Positions 21,520 to 33,725 of a DNA stretch of 64,000 nucleotides are shown here, one piece after another. The number at the start of each line of letters is the position of its first letter. The stretch's first letter is position 1. A model generated the notes under the pieces. The model saw only the letters and a program-made list of their open reading frames with translations. It was not told where the DNA came from and searched no databases. A program made the translations under genes and the position numbers. This stretch comes from Ceratodon purpureus (lineage: Eukaryota; Streptophyta; Bryopsida; Pseudoditrichales; Ditrichaceae): the NCBI GenBank assembly GCA_014871385.1, contig CM026426.1:14480517-14544516 (forward strand), given 5' to 3'.

Positions 21520-24500
21520 CTAGGCGAGCGTTAACTCTCGGATCCGAACAGTTGGGTCGTTGGCTTCGTCGCAACGTCGGTCCTCCTCGGATTCATCTAT
21601 GCTCATGTCGTCATCAGACCGCGGACTTCTAGTGCTTAGACGCAACTCATCGTCTCTGCTAATAACTAGCTTCTTCGTTGGACGGGATCCTTGGGGGTCG
21701 CGTATTCCATTTTCATCGAGTTCTAGTCTACCTTCGGAGTTGTCAGGTTCGTACGGGGCGAAACGCGTCGCAGTCCCCTGGAACCTTTTATTTCGCTTTA
21801 CACCTCTTGTTGTTTGTTGGATAACACTTCCCCTTGCAGGACCACTGGACACTCTTTCCCCAGTCGTGCAACTAGATGCACGTGCCGCAACGTCCCGGAT
21901 CGACGTAGATGGAACCCCTCTCCGCACGGGCCGGCTGCGTGAAGAAGACGCAGTCATAACAACGGACTGGCTACCGTTGGTTACAGCAGATCCTACTGCT
22001 CGGCGTCTGCGTCCCCGGCCGGAGGTCTGCTGCGGAAGGATGTGACCCCTACCAACGGGGGTGGAGAGCAGGGCAGAAGCTGGCTGTTGCTGGTTTACAG
22101 CCATACTTCCGGACGTACTAGCAAGGCTTCGAGTTATGAGACAGCGTATTTCCTCAGACGGGGTCTGAACTTCCTGGTCGGCCATCCTCCTTCTCGAATC
22201 TTCCTCCGTCATTTCATCTCTCCGGCGATTGATAGGTGGTAAATCCTCCTGAAAAACTATTCAAATCTCTCCCTCCATGTTCGCCAGGTTCTCGTCGAAA
22301 TCCCTCTGGCCGAATGACAAAGAATCACTCCAAAGCTGCGAGAAGTCCGTGTCGACGATAGGTATCCTCCGGGCCGGACTACCATCTCCTCTGTCCGACT
22401 GTATTTCTGCTGCGTTGATCGGACTCTGAGCTCGACGCTCACCTCCAGCATACGCCTGCCGTCCGACACGAGTATCCTGGCGAAGGATATCTTCAACCGC
22501 ATCCCGGTTGTGTCCTGCGTCGAACATATTGTGGAAGAGCTCGGCAATCCGGACATCGCCACCGTCGTCACCGTCAGATCCTGCGTCGTCCGATCCGGAT
22601 TCCTCAAAGTTGCTCTCGGGTGGATCATCGTCCGCAAGTCCGACACCCCCCATGCGGGCATCCGCCCTGTCCGACACCATCCATGCGGGCATCGTCCGCC
22701 ACATCGTCCGCCACATGGTCTCCTCCCTGTCCGACGTCTTCCTCCTCGTCGTCCTCGTCCAGATCCTCGCCATCGAGGTCATCGTCGGAATGAACCTCCT
22801 CTAAGCCATACCACTGTGCCGGACTCGGGGCCCGGCGGTGACAAACGAGTCTACTGTTCGTGTAGATATACACGAGGTCCTCCGCTCGTACATGTTTCAA
22901 TCTATTGCGCACCTTGCTGTGCACGTAGGAGTACATGCTCCAGTTGCGCTCACACGCAGACACGGAGCATACCTGTCCAAGTATACGTCTAGCTATTGTT
23001 TGGAGAGCCCGGGCTCCACCTCCCATTGCGTCCCACCATTCGTGGATAGCAGTGCCGTGCGCCTAGGGATCGGTTGAATCAGCAAATGCCCCCCGATTCT
23101 CGAGGAAATCCTGATACTGGACAAGGATCTGGACGTAATTCTCCCCTAGACGATAACTTGTGAAGAACCCGGTTTAAAATGATCCTCGACTCCTCGTGGT
23201 TATGAAGTGGCGCCCATCAACGTAGGGTCGAGTTGAGCATCGCACCTACCCAATGAAGATCTGTCAACATCATAGCCCATCTGTGGTCGAATGCTTGCAT
23301 GGCGTCTGCTGCCAGGTCCGCGTTCAATCTAAACGGATGGGAGGAAAAACTGCGGACGTGGTTCTTCAAATCGTACATCGCCCTCCAACCTAGGCCCATT
23401 GCAGGTGCCTTCCCATCAAAAAGGCGTAATGCCTTCACCACTGGGATGACCATGTATAAGAAGTTATGGCACGTGTTCTTAAAACCGTCCGCACGCACAT
23501 ACTTCCGCATCAGGCGGACCTTCTTCTCCGCTGAGCTGTTCACATCAGGATAGGTTGCTAAAATACCTGCAAACGCCGGATCGATGACCATTCTCTCAAA
23601 TGCATTCCGAAGTTCCACAAGACGCTCGATCATAATGAAATTGGTCGCGAACCGCGTCTCAACGGGCACTCGAATGGTCAGATTGGCACACATCCTGCGA
23701 AACAAAGCCATTGCTGAATGATGATTTCTAACCCATAGACAAATAAGTCTCGCCTTTCTGACTATGTGCTTCACCCAATCCTCCTTCCCCCAATCTTTGA
23801 GCGAGAGATCCAAGCAGTGTGCGGCACACCCTTGAACATAAATGTGAGGATATCGTGTCTCGAGCATCCGACTGGATCCAAGCATGTTCGGAGCATTGTC
23901 AGTGCAAACTTGGACAACATGTTGCGGTCCGACCCGATCCACAAACGGACGGATCTGAGAAGCGATATAATCGCTACCTTTGTAATGTCCCGTCGTGTCT
24001 ATGGTTCCAAGGAAAACGTCGCCCCTGGTCCCACTCTGGCTAACATTCAGAAGAGGACGACTCTGGACGTTGTCCCAACCGTCTGAACATATCGTAACAC
24101 CGTATTTCTCTGTGGAATTGCCCGTGAGTTCTTTTACTTGTCTCACCATTTCCGCCTTTCTCCCGGTCAACAATTTTGTGCGAATAGCATTCATCGATGG
24201 CGGCAGGTATGCCGAGAAGTGGGATCGTACTGTTTCCCGAACGGCGTTAATGAAGGCAGGATGCTTAACAACGTTGAATGGGATATTGGCTTCGTAGAAT
24301 GCCGTCGCCCACACTTTATCTAATCGAAGCTTCGTGGAAGCATTGAATCCTTGCACAATATTCACTTGACGCATTTCCCTGGGTGGAGAACCCTGGGGTG
24401 CCATATCGGGCTCCTGCATAGCTGGCCCATCATTCGCGCGTGCCCCCTCGTTATCGGGAGCTTGAGGTATTACCGGATCTGGGACCCCGTCACCTCCCAA

Positions 24501-24776
24501 GCCAACGTCATGAACATCATCGGGCTCTCTTCTAGGAACTTCACCTCCGCAGTCTACGAACAACCTCCTCACCCACACACTCAGTAACCTGCAAATTTGT
24601 ATACCGTAGTTATTTCGACCACCTAAAGGTCTGTATCCAAAGTGGGCGAACATTCTATCGCGACGGTACACAATAGTCACATTACAAATTCTACACCTAA
24701 CTTGTCTCTGAGGCCTCGCACCTACCACGTCCAAGTCTTGCCACCACTGATCCCATGCCTCTACTCTTCGCGGCAT
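21520..24776 (-). pseudogene. Decayed hAT transposase (DUF659 type)
   Basis: The N-terminal part runs from ATG 24776 to 23217. A BED-like zinc finger (VRCRICNVTIVYRRD) comes first. A DUF659-like catalytic region follows: TICSDGWDNVQ, then VQVCTDNAPNML and GCAAHCLDL. At 23217 the frame closes. Homology resumes in another frame, passes two in-frame stops (about 23185 and 23060) and reaches the hAT C-terminal dimerisation motif near 22900-23026 (EWWDAMGGGARALQ, ACERNWSMYS). Downstream, 22782-22257 is an acidic tail and 22212-21520 a Ser/Arg-rich tail, possibly joined by an intron ending TTTTTCAG near 22250. The copy cannot encode a full protein as assembled. No terminal inverted repeats were found. 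Confidence 0.75.
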
Positions 24777-24815
24777 GCCTGCGACAGAAAGCAAGAATCT
24801 GGAGGGTGAACGCAC

Positions 24816-25800
24816 TATTTAAGGCGAGATGGACCTATTACAGAAATTGCGCCCTACAACGCACTTCTAGCGTCGTTGAACGAGGGTGGAGGGATGGACT
24901 TGCCCTGATTATGTTCCAGATCTCCGATGGAGTTCGGACGGTCCGTTCTAGTGGGCTATGCTTGACCCCTCGAGCACACTTGGGTCTCATGCAGAGGAAC
25001 CTCAGACAAGACCCCAAAGTCCTGAGACACGAGGTGCAAAGAAGGGAGAACAGATCGTGGTGAGTCGCATCTTTTATGGCACTCCCCGAGCGTGTCCGGG
25101 ACCACGAAGCGGAAGATCGCGGAGTTTAACCGGGTGTTGCGGACGAGGTCGGACGAGGGCGGGATCGATGGCGGTCCAGTAACCAGATTCGATTTTGGTC
25201 CGCGTTGTAGGAAAAAGATGGTCAGGATCTGCATATATATGGCACTCGTGTGCTGACATCGGGGAGGTGGTTCGCACTCCGTGAGATTGGCCCATGTACG
25301 GAGATGGATCAACCACGGACGGGCGGACGACCTGAAATCCGATCGATTTGCGGAATGTGGTCACTCCGCAATCGGACATCAACTAGGTACCCCGACGGAT
25401 TAGAGGCTCGGACGTGGTCCGCCGATCGAAACGTCCGCGTTCTGGAATCGGTTGGACGCAACCCCGGGGCAGGACTGCGGCGAAGGCGGACATAGTTGAT
25501 TATAGGGACGATTAAACAATATCGCGCCGTTCTTCTAGAGCACAGGACAGGGGTCGGAACTTTGCGAAACGTAATTGGACTTCGGACAGGCGGATTGTGT
25601 CTCAACAGTGAAAACGGCGCCGGATAATACGAACCTCGCACATCCGGCCTTTGGCAGGAGATTGTGCCGGTCTGGTCTAGCGCGGATGGTGATCCGGTAC
25701 GATCGGATAGGGGCAGCAGGCAACGTACGTTCACATTCAATCCGAGGCAGCGTCGTCCGGCAAAGGGCGAATGGCGGACTATAGTGCGCGAGGTATGCCA
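24816..25800. other. CGGA-rich spacer
   Basis: Short frames overlap on both strands, reflecting the CGGA/TCCG word bias. No domain and no gene supported. It may be the 5' flank of the hAT element. Confidence 0.4.
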
Positions 25801-25803
25801 TGA

Positions 25804-25810
25804 TATATAA
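25804..25810 (+). promoter_or_regulatory. TATA-box candidate
   Basis: TATATAA lies 81 bp upstream of the ATG at 25891, a plausible spacing for a core promoter and short leader. Prediction only. Confidence 0.35.
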
Positions 25811-25890
25811 ACGGGAAGTGCGATAACACAGGTCCCTTTTGATGCAGTTAGCCCGCAAGTTATTGTGGACGAGTCCTCCCCAGTTACAAG

Positions 25891-26349
25891 ATGGATCCTT
25901 GTGACATAACTAGTCTAGAGGATGAGGTATTAGAGTTCTTGCTCTCTTGGAATCCCGAGAGGAACGAAGTCGTTGGGGACACTGATAAGGAAACTGCTCC
26001 AGGATCGGGCAGTGGAGACAAGGACATCGGCGTAGACAAGGTACCAGTATCGGGGGGAGGTCTATGCATTCCAGCTAACGAGGGATGCAAGTGGAAGGAC
26101 AACAATGAGTACAAGAAGCCCGGAGGAAGTTGTAATGGGAGGTCATCCCCAGCACAGGGAAGGAAGCATTCCACTGCTGCTACGACCGCGATAGGTTCGA
26201 TACGAAGGAACACGCGGGGGAGACCAGCCGCATCCGTAGAGACCAAAACTTCAAAGCCTAAGACTTACGTCGAGGAATTGGAGGCGATTTGGCCATCCAA
26301 GTACCTGAAACTTAAGAATGACATCGAACAAGCTAGGAAATCTAGGTAG
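25891..26349 (+). CDS. Hypothetical protein, 152 aa
   Basis: ATG 25891 to TAG 26347. The first 20 residues are acidic (DPCDITSLEDEVLEFLL); the middle is Gly/Ser-rich; SIRRNTRGRPAAS is an AT-hook-like GRP core; the C-terminus (TYVEELEAIWPSKYLKLKND) looks helical. No family recognised. Its position beside a hAT transposase suggests an accessory ORF, but that is inference. Confidence 0.4.
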   Translation: MDPCDITSLEDEVLEFLLSWNPERNEVVGDTDKETAPGSGSGDKDIGVDKVPVSGGGLCIPANEGCKWKDNNEYKKPGGSCNGRSSPAQGRKHSTAATTAIGSIRRNTRGRPAASVETKTSKPKTYVEELEAIWPSKYLKLKNDIEQARKSR

Positions 26350-26724
26350 TTACGAAGTAAATAGTGTCCGGTTAAATACGGAGAATCTCCGTTATCGACG
26401 CAATGCATTAGCAATTAGATAAGAGTTTGGAAGATGCATGTCTGCTTAGAAACTGCACTGGATGGATATTTCCGAAACAGAAAGGAGATATCAAACTACG
26501 GGGGACGTTCGGAATAGCTCCATCATTATAAAACATAAATATACTCTGATCATCGGAAGATCAGCATAATAATAAACGGGGAATAAATATTATAGTAAGG
26601 CCGAAAATTTACGAAAATTCTCGTCCCAGATACAAAATAGTCAGAGAAAGAGAAGGCCAGAGTTAAGCATTCCAAGATTGGTAGTGAGCAAATCATTATC
26701 AGCGGCAACACTCGTCTATTAAAA

Positions 26725-27564
26725 TCAAGCGTTTTCCCAAAAACCTTGTGAAAAACCCTCCTGTTTGTTCACAATATCTGACATCTCACCGAGATAAGGC
26801 ATCGTTCTCCAGCAATACCGTTGGAACTCGTAGTCCGTCATTTCGCGAGTCTCGTCACTTTCATGCTCCGAGTCGTCTTCCTCCTCGTCCACCTTACGCT
26901 TCTTAGCATCATCGGAGGATTCGCGTGTCGCATTAGAAGATTCTGCATCCGCCCTTATGGATCTACAAGATTCCAGCGCAGCGTCTCCCGCTTCCATCTG
27001 CAATGAAACCTGGCCAACTCCTTTGATTCTATCCCGGCGGAGTGGCGTCGTCCTCGTCCGACTTCCAGCCCTCCACGATCGGGCATGCGCGCATGCACAC
27101 CCCTCACGCACTCGATCGCTCGATGGACCCCCAGTCCGTGTCCGCACGATCTTCCGAACCTCCTCGTCCCCCCGGACCCCACTTTGCACCACCCGTTCCG
27201 CTGGAATGCGCACGCGTATTAGATGCATGATGCCTGTGCAGTTCGCCACGGATTGGAACTGCAACACTGCGACTGGGTCCCAGTTCGACGCCCACAGGCG
27301 GGTCTCCATGAGGGGCACGGCGGAGAAGTCGGGACACAAGAGGCGATACTCTTCCTAAAACGCGTCGACGGATTTGAGCCAAGTCCGTAGACATTCCTTG
27401 GATCTCGGCACATCTCTCGCATGTTGATACTCCCCTCCCCTTCTCCTCGCTGCATCAACCCACACTGGCAAATCCGCGGATTCGTAGTCCGATCGGAGAA
27501 ACTCGCTTAGGCGCCGGCTACTCCCCTCCATACAAGATAGCGGGCACTCGCGCGAGCAAGCCAT
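26725..27564 (-). pseudogene. Hypothetical ORF with one in-frame TAG
   Basis: One frame runs from ATG 27564 to 26725, broken only by TAG at 27355-27357 (LKSVDAF-stop-EEYRLL). The N-terminus (SEFLRSDYESADLPVWVDAA) looks globular. A basic middle is followed by an acidic nuclear-type stretch (DAKKRKVDEEEDDSEHESDE) and a hydrophobic C-terminus (EFQRYCWRTMPYLGEMSD). The family is unknown. Confidence 0.35.
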
Positions 27565-28255
27565 CGGGCACGGCTTGAAATGAGTTGAGGTTGGTGCAGG
27601 TCAGCGTGCGGAGAATAGACAACGCTACACTACCCAGGAAGAACGTTTTCCGCAATGGTGCTGCATTACCAACGGCGCTCAACACATAGAAGAAGGGAGG
27701 CGATGATCATCATAGTTCCAAATGGGCATTTAATCTTCCCTCTCTATTGCAATAAAACTAATAATCCACCTAGATTTTGGATTATGAAATCAATCCCAAG
27801 CTGCGAACAGACGTACACGCAGTTATAACAGGGCCGACGGTATAATTATAAAACGTAACACGCTCGATACGTCTAGGGATTATGATATCATTCATAATAC
27901 ACCCTATCACACGAGTATCACTCGAGAACAGAATTGATAGTCGCCCCCGGACATGTATTGGCATCATGAACTTATTAGTGACCACGCATGTACAAGTATG
28001 ATTACAATATCATCAATGCTTTAACAATTAAAGTTTCATGATTCCAATACTTAAGGATTCGATATCATGATAAACCAGCCTTATTCGGCTGCAATGCAGT
28101 GTCCGACCCGTTGTCCGATAGGTGTCGGACAATGGTCGACACCAATCCGACCATCGCAGACCTGCAACTACGCTAAACCCTAAGCCTTGCAGGTCTTGAT
28201 GTTCTAAACTGCGATGTTCGGTACCCTACACCTTAGTGTTTCAACGAACAATATC
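27565..28255. other. Spacer without a supported gene
   Basis: AT-rich except for the end, where GTGTCCGACCCG (near 28098) echoes the start of the window (near 8). Nothing coding. Confidence 0.4.
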
Positions 28256-28603
28256 CTAGGACTCGTCTTCTGAATCCATATAAGGCCGCAGGTTGAATGC
28301 AAGTCGGCTCTGGTACCAACATGGCTGAATATCCACAAAGTTCCTCCACCCCCTCCAAACACAACGGTGGACAGTGCATGTTCTGTAGTTCTCGATGTCG
28401 TCGTCCTCGACCATCAACATCTTCCAGATGATGCCCTCCGAGACGTCTCCCAGGATGGCAGGTAAGAAACTCGGCCTGACTCTCGTCCCCATCTCCACGA
28501 TCGCCAAATACTCTTCATCGTCGCTAAAGTCAGAATCGTTCCTAAACTGGGCTGGCCCGAATAAGGCGATAGGACTCCCTGGAATCCTAGCACTGTGAGC
28601 CAT
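28256..28603 (-). CDS. Hypothetical protein, 115 aa
   Basis: ATG 28603 to stop 28256. It contains an acidic patch (NDSDFSDDEEYLAIVE) and a Cys/Trp-rich stretch (TVHRCVWRGWRNFVD). No family recognised and no paralogue seen in the window, so it could be a chance frame. Confidence 0.25.
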   Translation of the reverse strand: MAHSARIPGSPIALFGPAQFRNDSDFSDDEEYLAIVEMGTRVRPSFLPAILGDVSEGIIWKMLMVEDDDIENYRTCTVHRCVWRGWRNFVDIQPCWYQSRLAFNLRPYMDSEDES

Positions 28604-29260
28604 CGCTGAAATGCAGTCAAAGTGTCACGTTTCAACGAGCCGTTGCCGAAGTGGAAAATAATGCACCAATTCCTAGAACGACCATGAAGATAAAGCAGGC
28701 GTAGCATAGTACGCCAGTCCATTTGATGGGAGGCGAACCGGGATATGTTGCCGGACATCCGAATTCGATATGCGTCGGACCCGAACTCATGTCGGAACTT
28801 GGCAGTCGAAGGTACGATGTCGGGATAGTGGCCGAACCAGGGTCCGACGACGAGGAGTGCAGGAGAATGTGGCGGACTTCATCGGAGCCGACAGCAGTCG
28901 GATGGCGGATAAGCGCCTTGAGGGATGCCGGAATGCGGACGAGATGACGAAGGCCCGTCGGATGACGGGGCATTGATCCGGCGGAAAGCGGATGTCGGAT
29001 CGGACATCGGACTGGGTATCGGATCGTACAGGGTGGCGCGGACGAAGCGGACTGGTACAAGGGCCCACCAGTATCAGACCACCTTTATCGCAAACGTGGA
29101 CATCGGCTATCCGAGGTGTCGCCGGGGCGGAAATGTATAAGCGAAAATGTTGCCGTAAATATTCGGGCCGTCGCGATCAAGACCGAATGGGACGTCCGGT
29201 CGTGACTGTAAACCGTCGTGACGTCCCGACATTATGACGCGAGAGGGTCACGTCGCGACC
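28604..29260. other. CGGA-rich block
   Basis: Dense CGGA/TCCG words (for example CGGATGTCGGATCGGACATCGG) with short frames on all strands. It abuts and appears to truncate the Harbinger fragment. Confidence 0.45.
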
Positions 29261-29870
29261 GTATAGAAAACCCTGGTTACCATCTATCGCCCCTAATATC
29301 AAAGGAATGCCATGTAATGCCTCAAATCCAAAGGCTGTTTCCCTCATCCTCCCAAGAGTTGGTTTTGGAAAAACTAATGGTCGGAGATGAATTACAATAG
29401 CCTCACAACATTCCCTCTTAACCATAGAAGTTGTACTTAACCCAATGCCATACAAATCTCCAATCATCCGTAATGAATTTCCAGTTGCCAACCGAGACAA
29501 AGTTACGGCAACTCTACACTCAACACTAATACTCTCTCTCAAATGTGTATCTTGCTTCTTCAAAACAAGCCCCATTAGAGTACATAAGAAATTGAACGTA
29601 GATTTACTCACCCTCAATCGACGCTTATATTCCCTCTCTGGAAGTGATCCCAAAAGTGTTTGCTCCAAAAACCCTCCATATCTCTGAAAACGCCAACAAG
29701 ACCTTTCGAAATTCACCCTCTGGCCTTGTGTGATAGATACCGCCATCAACATCATTTGGACATTTTGTTGAAAAATTGCAAGTTTTTGCAATGCCAAAAT
29801 GCCCACAATAACATACTTCATAACCATGAATATCGAAAGGAGCAAAAGGATTTTTTCCCTTCTAGAATCC
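29261..29870 (-). pseudogene. PIF/Harbinger transposase fragment
   Basis: From MDSRREKILLLL (near 29870) the frame reads through RRLRVSKSTFNFLC, LATGNSLRMIGDLYGIG and IPLILGAIDGN, which match the N-terminal helical region and first catalytic Asp of Harbinger/ALP1-like nucleases. Homology stops just after this Asp near 29265, and the rest of the open frame (to 29177) is foreign CGGA-rich sequence. The two later catalytic acids are therefore missing and the copy is truncated. Confidence 0.75.
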
Positions 29871-29914
29871 ATGGTTAAAGAGTGAGAGACGAAAATTTCA
29901 GAAAATACCCCCAT

Positions 29915-30603
29915 TCATGTATCAAATGGTCATTCCACATTTTGGCAAATACTATGAGGTTTGGCCTTGGGGACAGTTAGTATGTGAGCAGAGAGCGGAG
30001 AGCGGAGAGCAGAAAGCAGAGAATGGACAGCAGAGATTTGACATTTAGCCAAATTTTTAAAAGCAATGTAAACCCTATAACCGTGGAAAAAACCTAAAAA
30101 AAGGCATGATTTTGTTACTTTTTTTAGTAAAGGAGTATATTTCCGTGGAATTCACGGTTATGTCTGGTAAATTTTTTTTTACGTTTTATTTTAGAGGTAC
30201 AAATAAGGGCTGATGTCATGATGACGTCATCCATACAATCCTTTAGATTTGGTCCCTTATTGGATCTAGATACGAGTATTCCAGCATCATGTTCTTAGAT
30301 CACAACATTAAATATTGAATAGAAAAGTATAGGGAAAAAAAATCATAAAAGCTAAAGTTAATGGTCTGAAACCTTCGTGGAATATATCAAAGTTCGTGTA
30401 CAATAATCGAGCTGCAAAAACCAAGATGTATACCATGTCAGACTGTTTGATTTGGTTGAAGAATTCTCGGTCTTTAGATAAGACCATTCGTACCTTTAAT
30501 GTCAAGCAACGATCTATATAAACCATTGCGGACGTCCTTGAAGTTGTATTAGCTCAATGATTTCTGTAGAATTTAATCTTGTACTTGCTACGAAGTTGAA
30601 GAT
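29915..30603. other. Spacer with GAGAGC tract
   Basis: A tract of GAGAGCGGA/GAGAGCAGA words lies at 29990-30035; its reverse complement occurs at 44877-44945. The rest is AT-rich without a gene. Confidence 0.5.
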
Positions 30604-31116
30604 ATGGGCGATTCATTTGAGGTCGTTGCCTGTGAAACGATTTTACAAGACTTGCTTAAGCGGATGGCGGATGGACCTAACCCCTCGGATCATGTAAGTA
30701 GTACTGCAACACAGGGTTGGACTCCTCTGACGGTATTCACGTTTGAAGACGTTGAGAACGCTCGTGCTGTGTCAAAGCTTTGGAAGCGTGAGATTGACAG
30801 CAGTCCTGAATACGCATGCCTTCGGCTAGCGAGGTGGGATTACTTTTCGTACGAGGATGGCCATTGGAGTCCGAAGGACGAATACAAAGTTAATCGGTTC
30901 AACATCAACTGGAGTGTTTTTAGGAGTTCTTGGAAACATATAAATTCAATTTACAACGACAGGTTAGAGACAGCGTCCCTTGGAGAACTTTGTTGCGTTG
31001 AGTTAGATCAGTTGAGGTCATTGCTATTGGCCAATGGGAATCAGGTCTTAGATGTACCGGAAGGAGAGAAAATTTCTCCGAGAGATGGTATCTGGATCTC
31101 TCACAAGAATAGGTAA
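30604..31116 (+). CDS. Small F-box-like protein, 170 aa (tentative)
   Basis: ATG 30604 to TAA 31114. The segment TFEDVENARAVSKLWKREI resembles the second half of an F-box (a V-x-x-A-R-x-V-S-K-x-W pattern), followed by RLARWDYFSYEDGHW. No Kelch or LRR repeats follow. The last codons (AATAGGTAAC) could be a splice donor, so the real protein may be longer; a piggyBac-like insertion starts 31 bp downstream. Confidence 0.4.
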   Translation: MGDSFEVVACETILQDLLKRMADGPNPSDHVSSTATQGWTPLTVFTFEDVENARAVSKLWKREIDSSPEYACLRLARWDYFSYEDGHWSPKDEYKVNRFNINWSVFRSSWKHINSIYNDRLETASLGELCCVELDQLRSLLLANGNQVLDVPEGEKISPRDGIWISHKNR

Positions 31117-31147
31117 CATGGCTATGGAAATGCAAGATATTGAATGA

Positions 31148-31313
31148 TTAACCCCTAAAGGACAATCTGGCACATTTGGGCTTTTTTTGAATTTGGGCAT
31201 GTACCTATGAATGCGGTTTATATCAGGATTTTCTGAAAAATCCACCTTGCTTTGAAGAGGGGCTGTTTTGAGGCAGTTTTGATGAAAAATACCCTAAGAA
31301 CTTTAGGGGTTAA
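31148..31313 (-). mobile_element. Short non-autonomous piggyBac-like element, 158 bp
   Basis: The element (31152-31309) is flanked by TTAA on both sides. Its left end (CCCCTAAAGGACAATCTGGCA) is the reverse complement of the right end of the 851-bp element at 18.0 kb. Its right end, about 80 bp from CCTTGCTTTGAAGAGG on, is the reverse complement of the left end. It is an internally deleted copy in opposite orientation. Confidence 0.8.
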
Positions 31314-33725
31314 GAAAGTAATTACAGCATTCTATATATTTTGAGCATTTCAGTTATAACATTTCATTGTTCACGTTACATTTTGAGCATTACAGTTGCA
31401 ACATTTCATCATTTAAATACACGGATACGAACTGGAAATGAGGATCATAACCAGTTTAGGGTGTTTGCAGTAGAGTAGACGAAGGATAATGCAATCAATT
31501 CCAATTAAATCAAATCAAATCAGATGAAAACAATGATGGACGGAAGTCTCCTTCAAACTCACAACATGCTACAATTGCTACTTCCACTCTCAGAACCAGA
31601 GGACTCTGAATCTCCAAATACAGCCTCATCATCGACGAATACAAGGGCCCTGGGATCAAAAGTAGTTGGCCAACTAGGAACATATGCAAGCGCTCCAGAT
31701 TGGAGCGCTTGTGCTACGCCCTCTGCATAATCTGGAAGTATATAAGGCTGAATTGGATTGGAATGAAGACGCCACGATGGAATGGACCCGGGCCTTGGCC
31801 TACGTGGCGGTGTTGCCGCAACTACTCTGCAAGAGAAAATCGAGAGTGGTAAGAATAAGTGGGTGAAGATGGAATCAATAAAGAAGCAAAGAGAACTAGC
31901 AAAGTAAGAAAATGTAAAGAAGAACTTACAGTATTTATCTCGTCTTGCTCTCTTTGGAGGTGCATCTTCAACTGCTACCGGTCTAGGATGTTTTGGAGGG
32001 CCTATGGCGGATGGCGTAGCCATATACGGTTTCAGAAGGACGTTGAATATGGCTTCGTCCTCCTCACAAGCTATAATATGACGACCAATACTCTGGCAAG
32101 CTTTGATGGAGGCCCCTGAAACATGTAGCACAAAAAAAAAAATTAAGACTCTGTGGAGAAAATCATAGGAATGGAAATGCGGAAACTGTTAATAAAGGAT
32201 TACTAGTTCCTGCAGACCACTCAAAGACTATATCGCCGGGCTTGGACATCTCCTCAATAAGGCCCCGCATCATCTGAGGGGCTTTCTCCCTTGGCCCTCT
32301 CCACGGCACCTCCCCATTCATGTGCTGCGATTCCACATCGGTGAAGTTGAGAATGGCATCACTCTCGGTAATGTGGAGGTCGTTGTATACGACATCGGAT
32401 TTCTTCGTTTGAAAAGAGAACTTAGATGGAGGATGGCCACCACGAATGAAGACGCGCACCCAGAATCGAAGAGACTGCGAGACATCAAAATGTGTGAGTG
32501 TAATGAATAAGAAAGTTTAGCAGAATGCAAAGACAAGGAACGATAATGATGTACATACCAAGGAGTCAACGATCGTAGGGTGAGCCAAGTGCATTGAAGC
32601 CCCACTAGTCTCGGTGCTGCACGAAGCCATCAACATTAGCCACTTCAGAAATCTTCGAAGCCAGACCTTGGTCGTTGTTGTGGATTACGCAAAGGGCACC
32701 ATCATACTGCAAGAAATGTCTTGCAAATTCGAAGAGGTCCTCCAAATACTCCTTATGACGTCTGTTCCAAGATGGAATGATGTAGGGGGGATTGGATATC
32801 GTAGGAAGCGGAAGATTCTCAGGGATGTCGGCAATGATCAAGTCAAATCCCAAGTGATTCTGCTCTTTGCATCTTGGCGGAACTCGGTTCTCGCGGCCTG
32901 CTCCAAACTTTAGTAAACAAGAAAAAAAGAGTTAGACATTATAAGATTTACAGTAATGTACGTATTGAAGGGAAAGCACGAAGCAACGAATCATACCCTT
33001 CGAACGATGTCTAGAGCCTTGTTCCATTCGTGATCGCCACCCACGTTAGAGAGCTGCTTGTGTCGAAGCAGAACGGAATCCACAGAGGAGTTGATGACAT
33101 GAACCTTTGTGGAATGGGAAGATACAGCGGAAGAGGTAGTATGAGGAAATTGCTTGGCCTTCCTCTGCTCAAGGAGACTTCTGGTGACCTCGGAAGCATT
33201 GATCGAGGAAGGACCCGGCGAAGAAGTGGAAGAAGGCTTCGTAACGACATTACCGGGAGAGGGCTCTGGTTCCTTCTGCTTCGACGCGGAAGACTCCGCA
33301 CCGGTTTGCTGTGATGCCTCTGATAGAGAACGCAGTGTTTTAAGTCGGCGCCCTCTCCCTCTCTTCAGAGCAGATGATTGATCCTGCTGTCCTTTGAAAT
33401 CTTCTGCACCATCCACTGTGTCTTCGACCACCACCTCACCACCATCGTGTAAAGTCTTGATGTCCACCTCCGAGTCAATAGTGAAACCACAAGAGCAATC
33501 AAGATACCAACATCCAGCATCCAAGTGAGGAGCTTTGTTCCTTATCAACTGCTGGGGAGAATAGATACACTGGTCTGAGGTTGTTTGCGTCCAAGCATTG
33601 AAGTGCTTGGGGAGCTGCTGAACGGAGATGGCCCCCTTCAAAACAAGCTCCCGCTTGAAGTACCTAAATGAAGACATGTCAAAGTTTAGTAGCATTGAAA
33701 AATGCGACTAAGTTAGGAAACTAGA

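Noticed and set aside
22042..22992. Plus-strand ORFs opposite the hAT C-terminal tail
   Set aside because: They are antisense shadows of the minus-strand acidic tail, rich in CGTCCGAC words.
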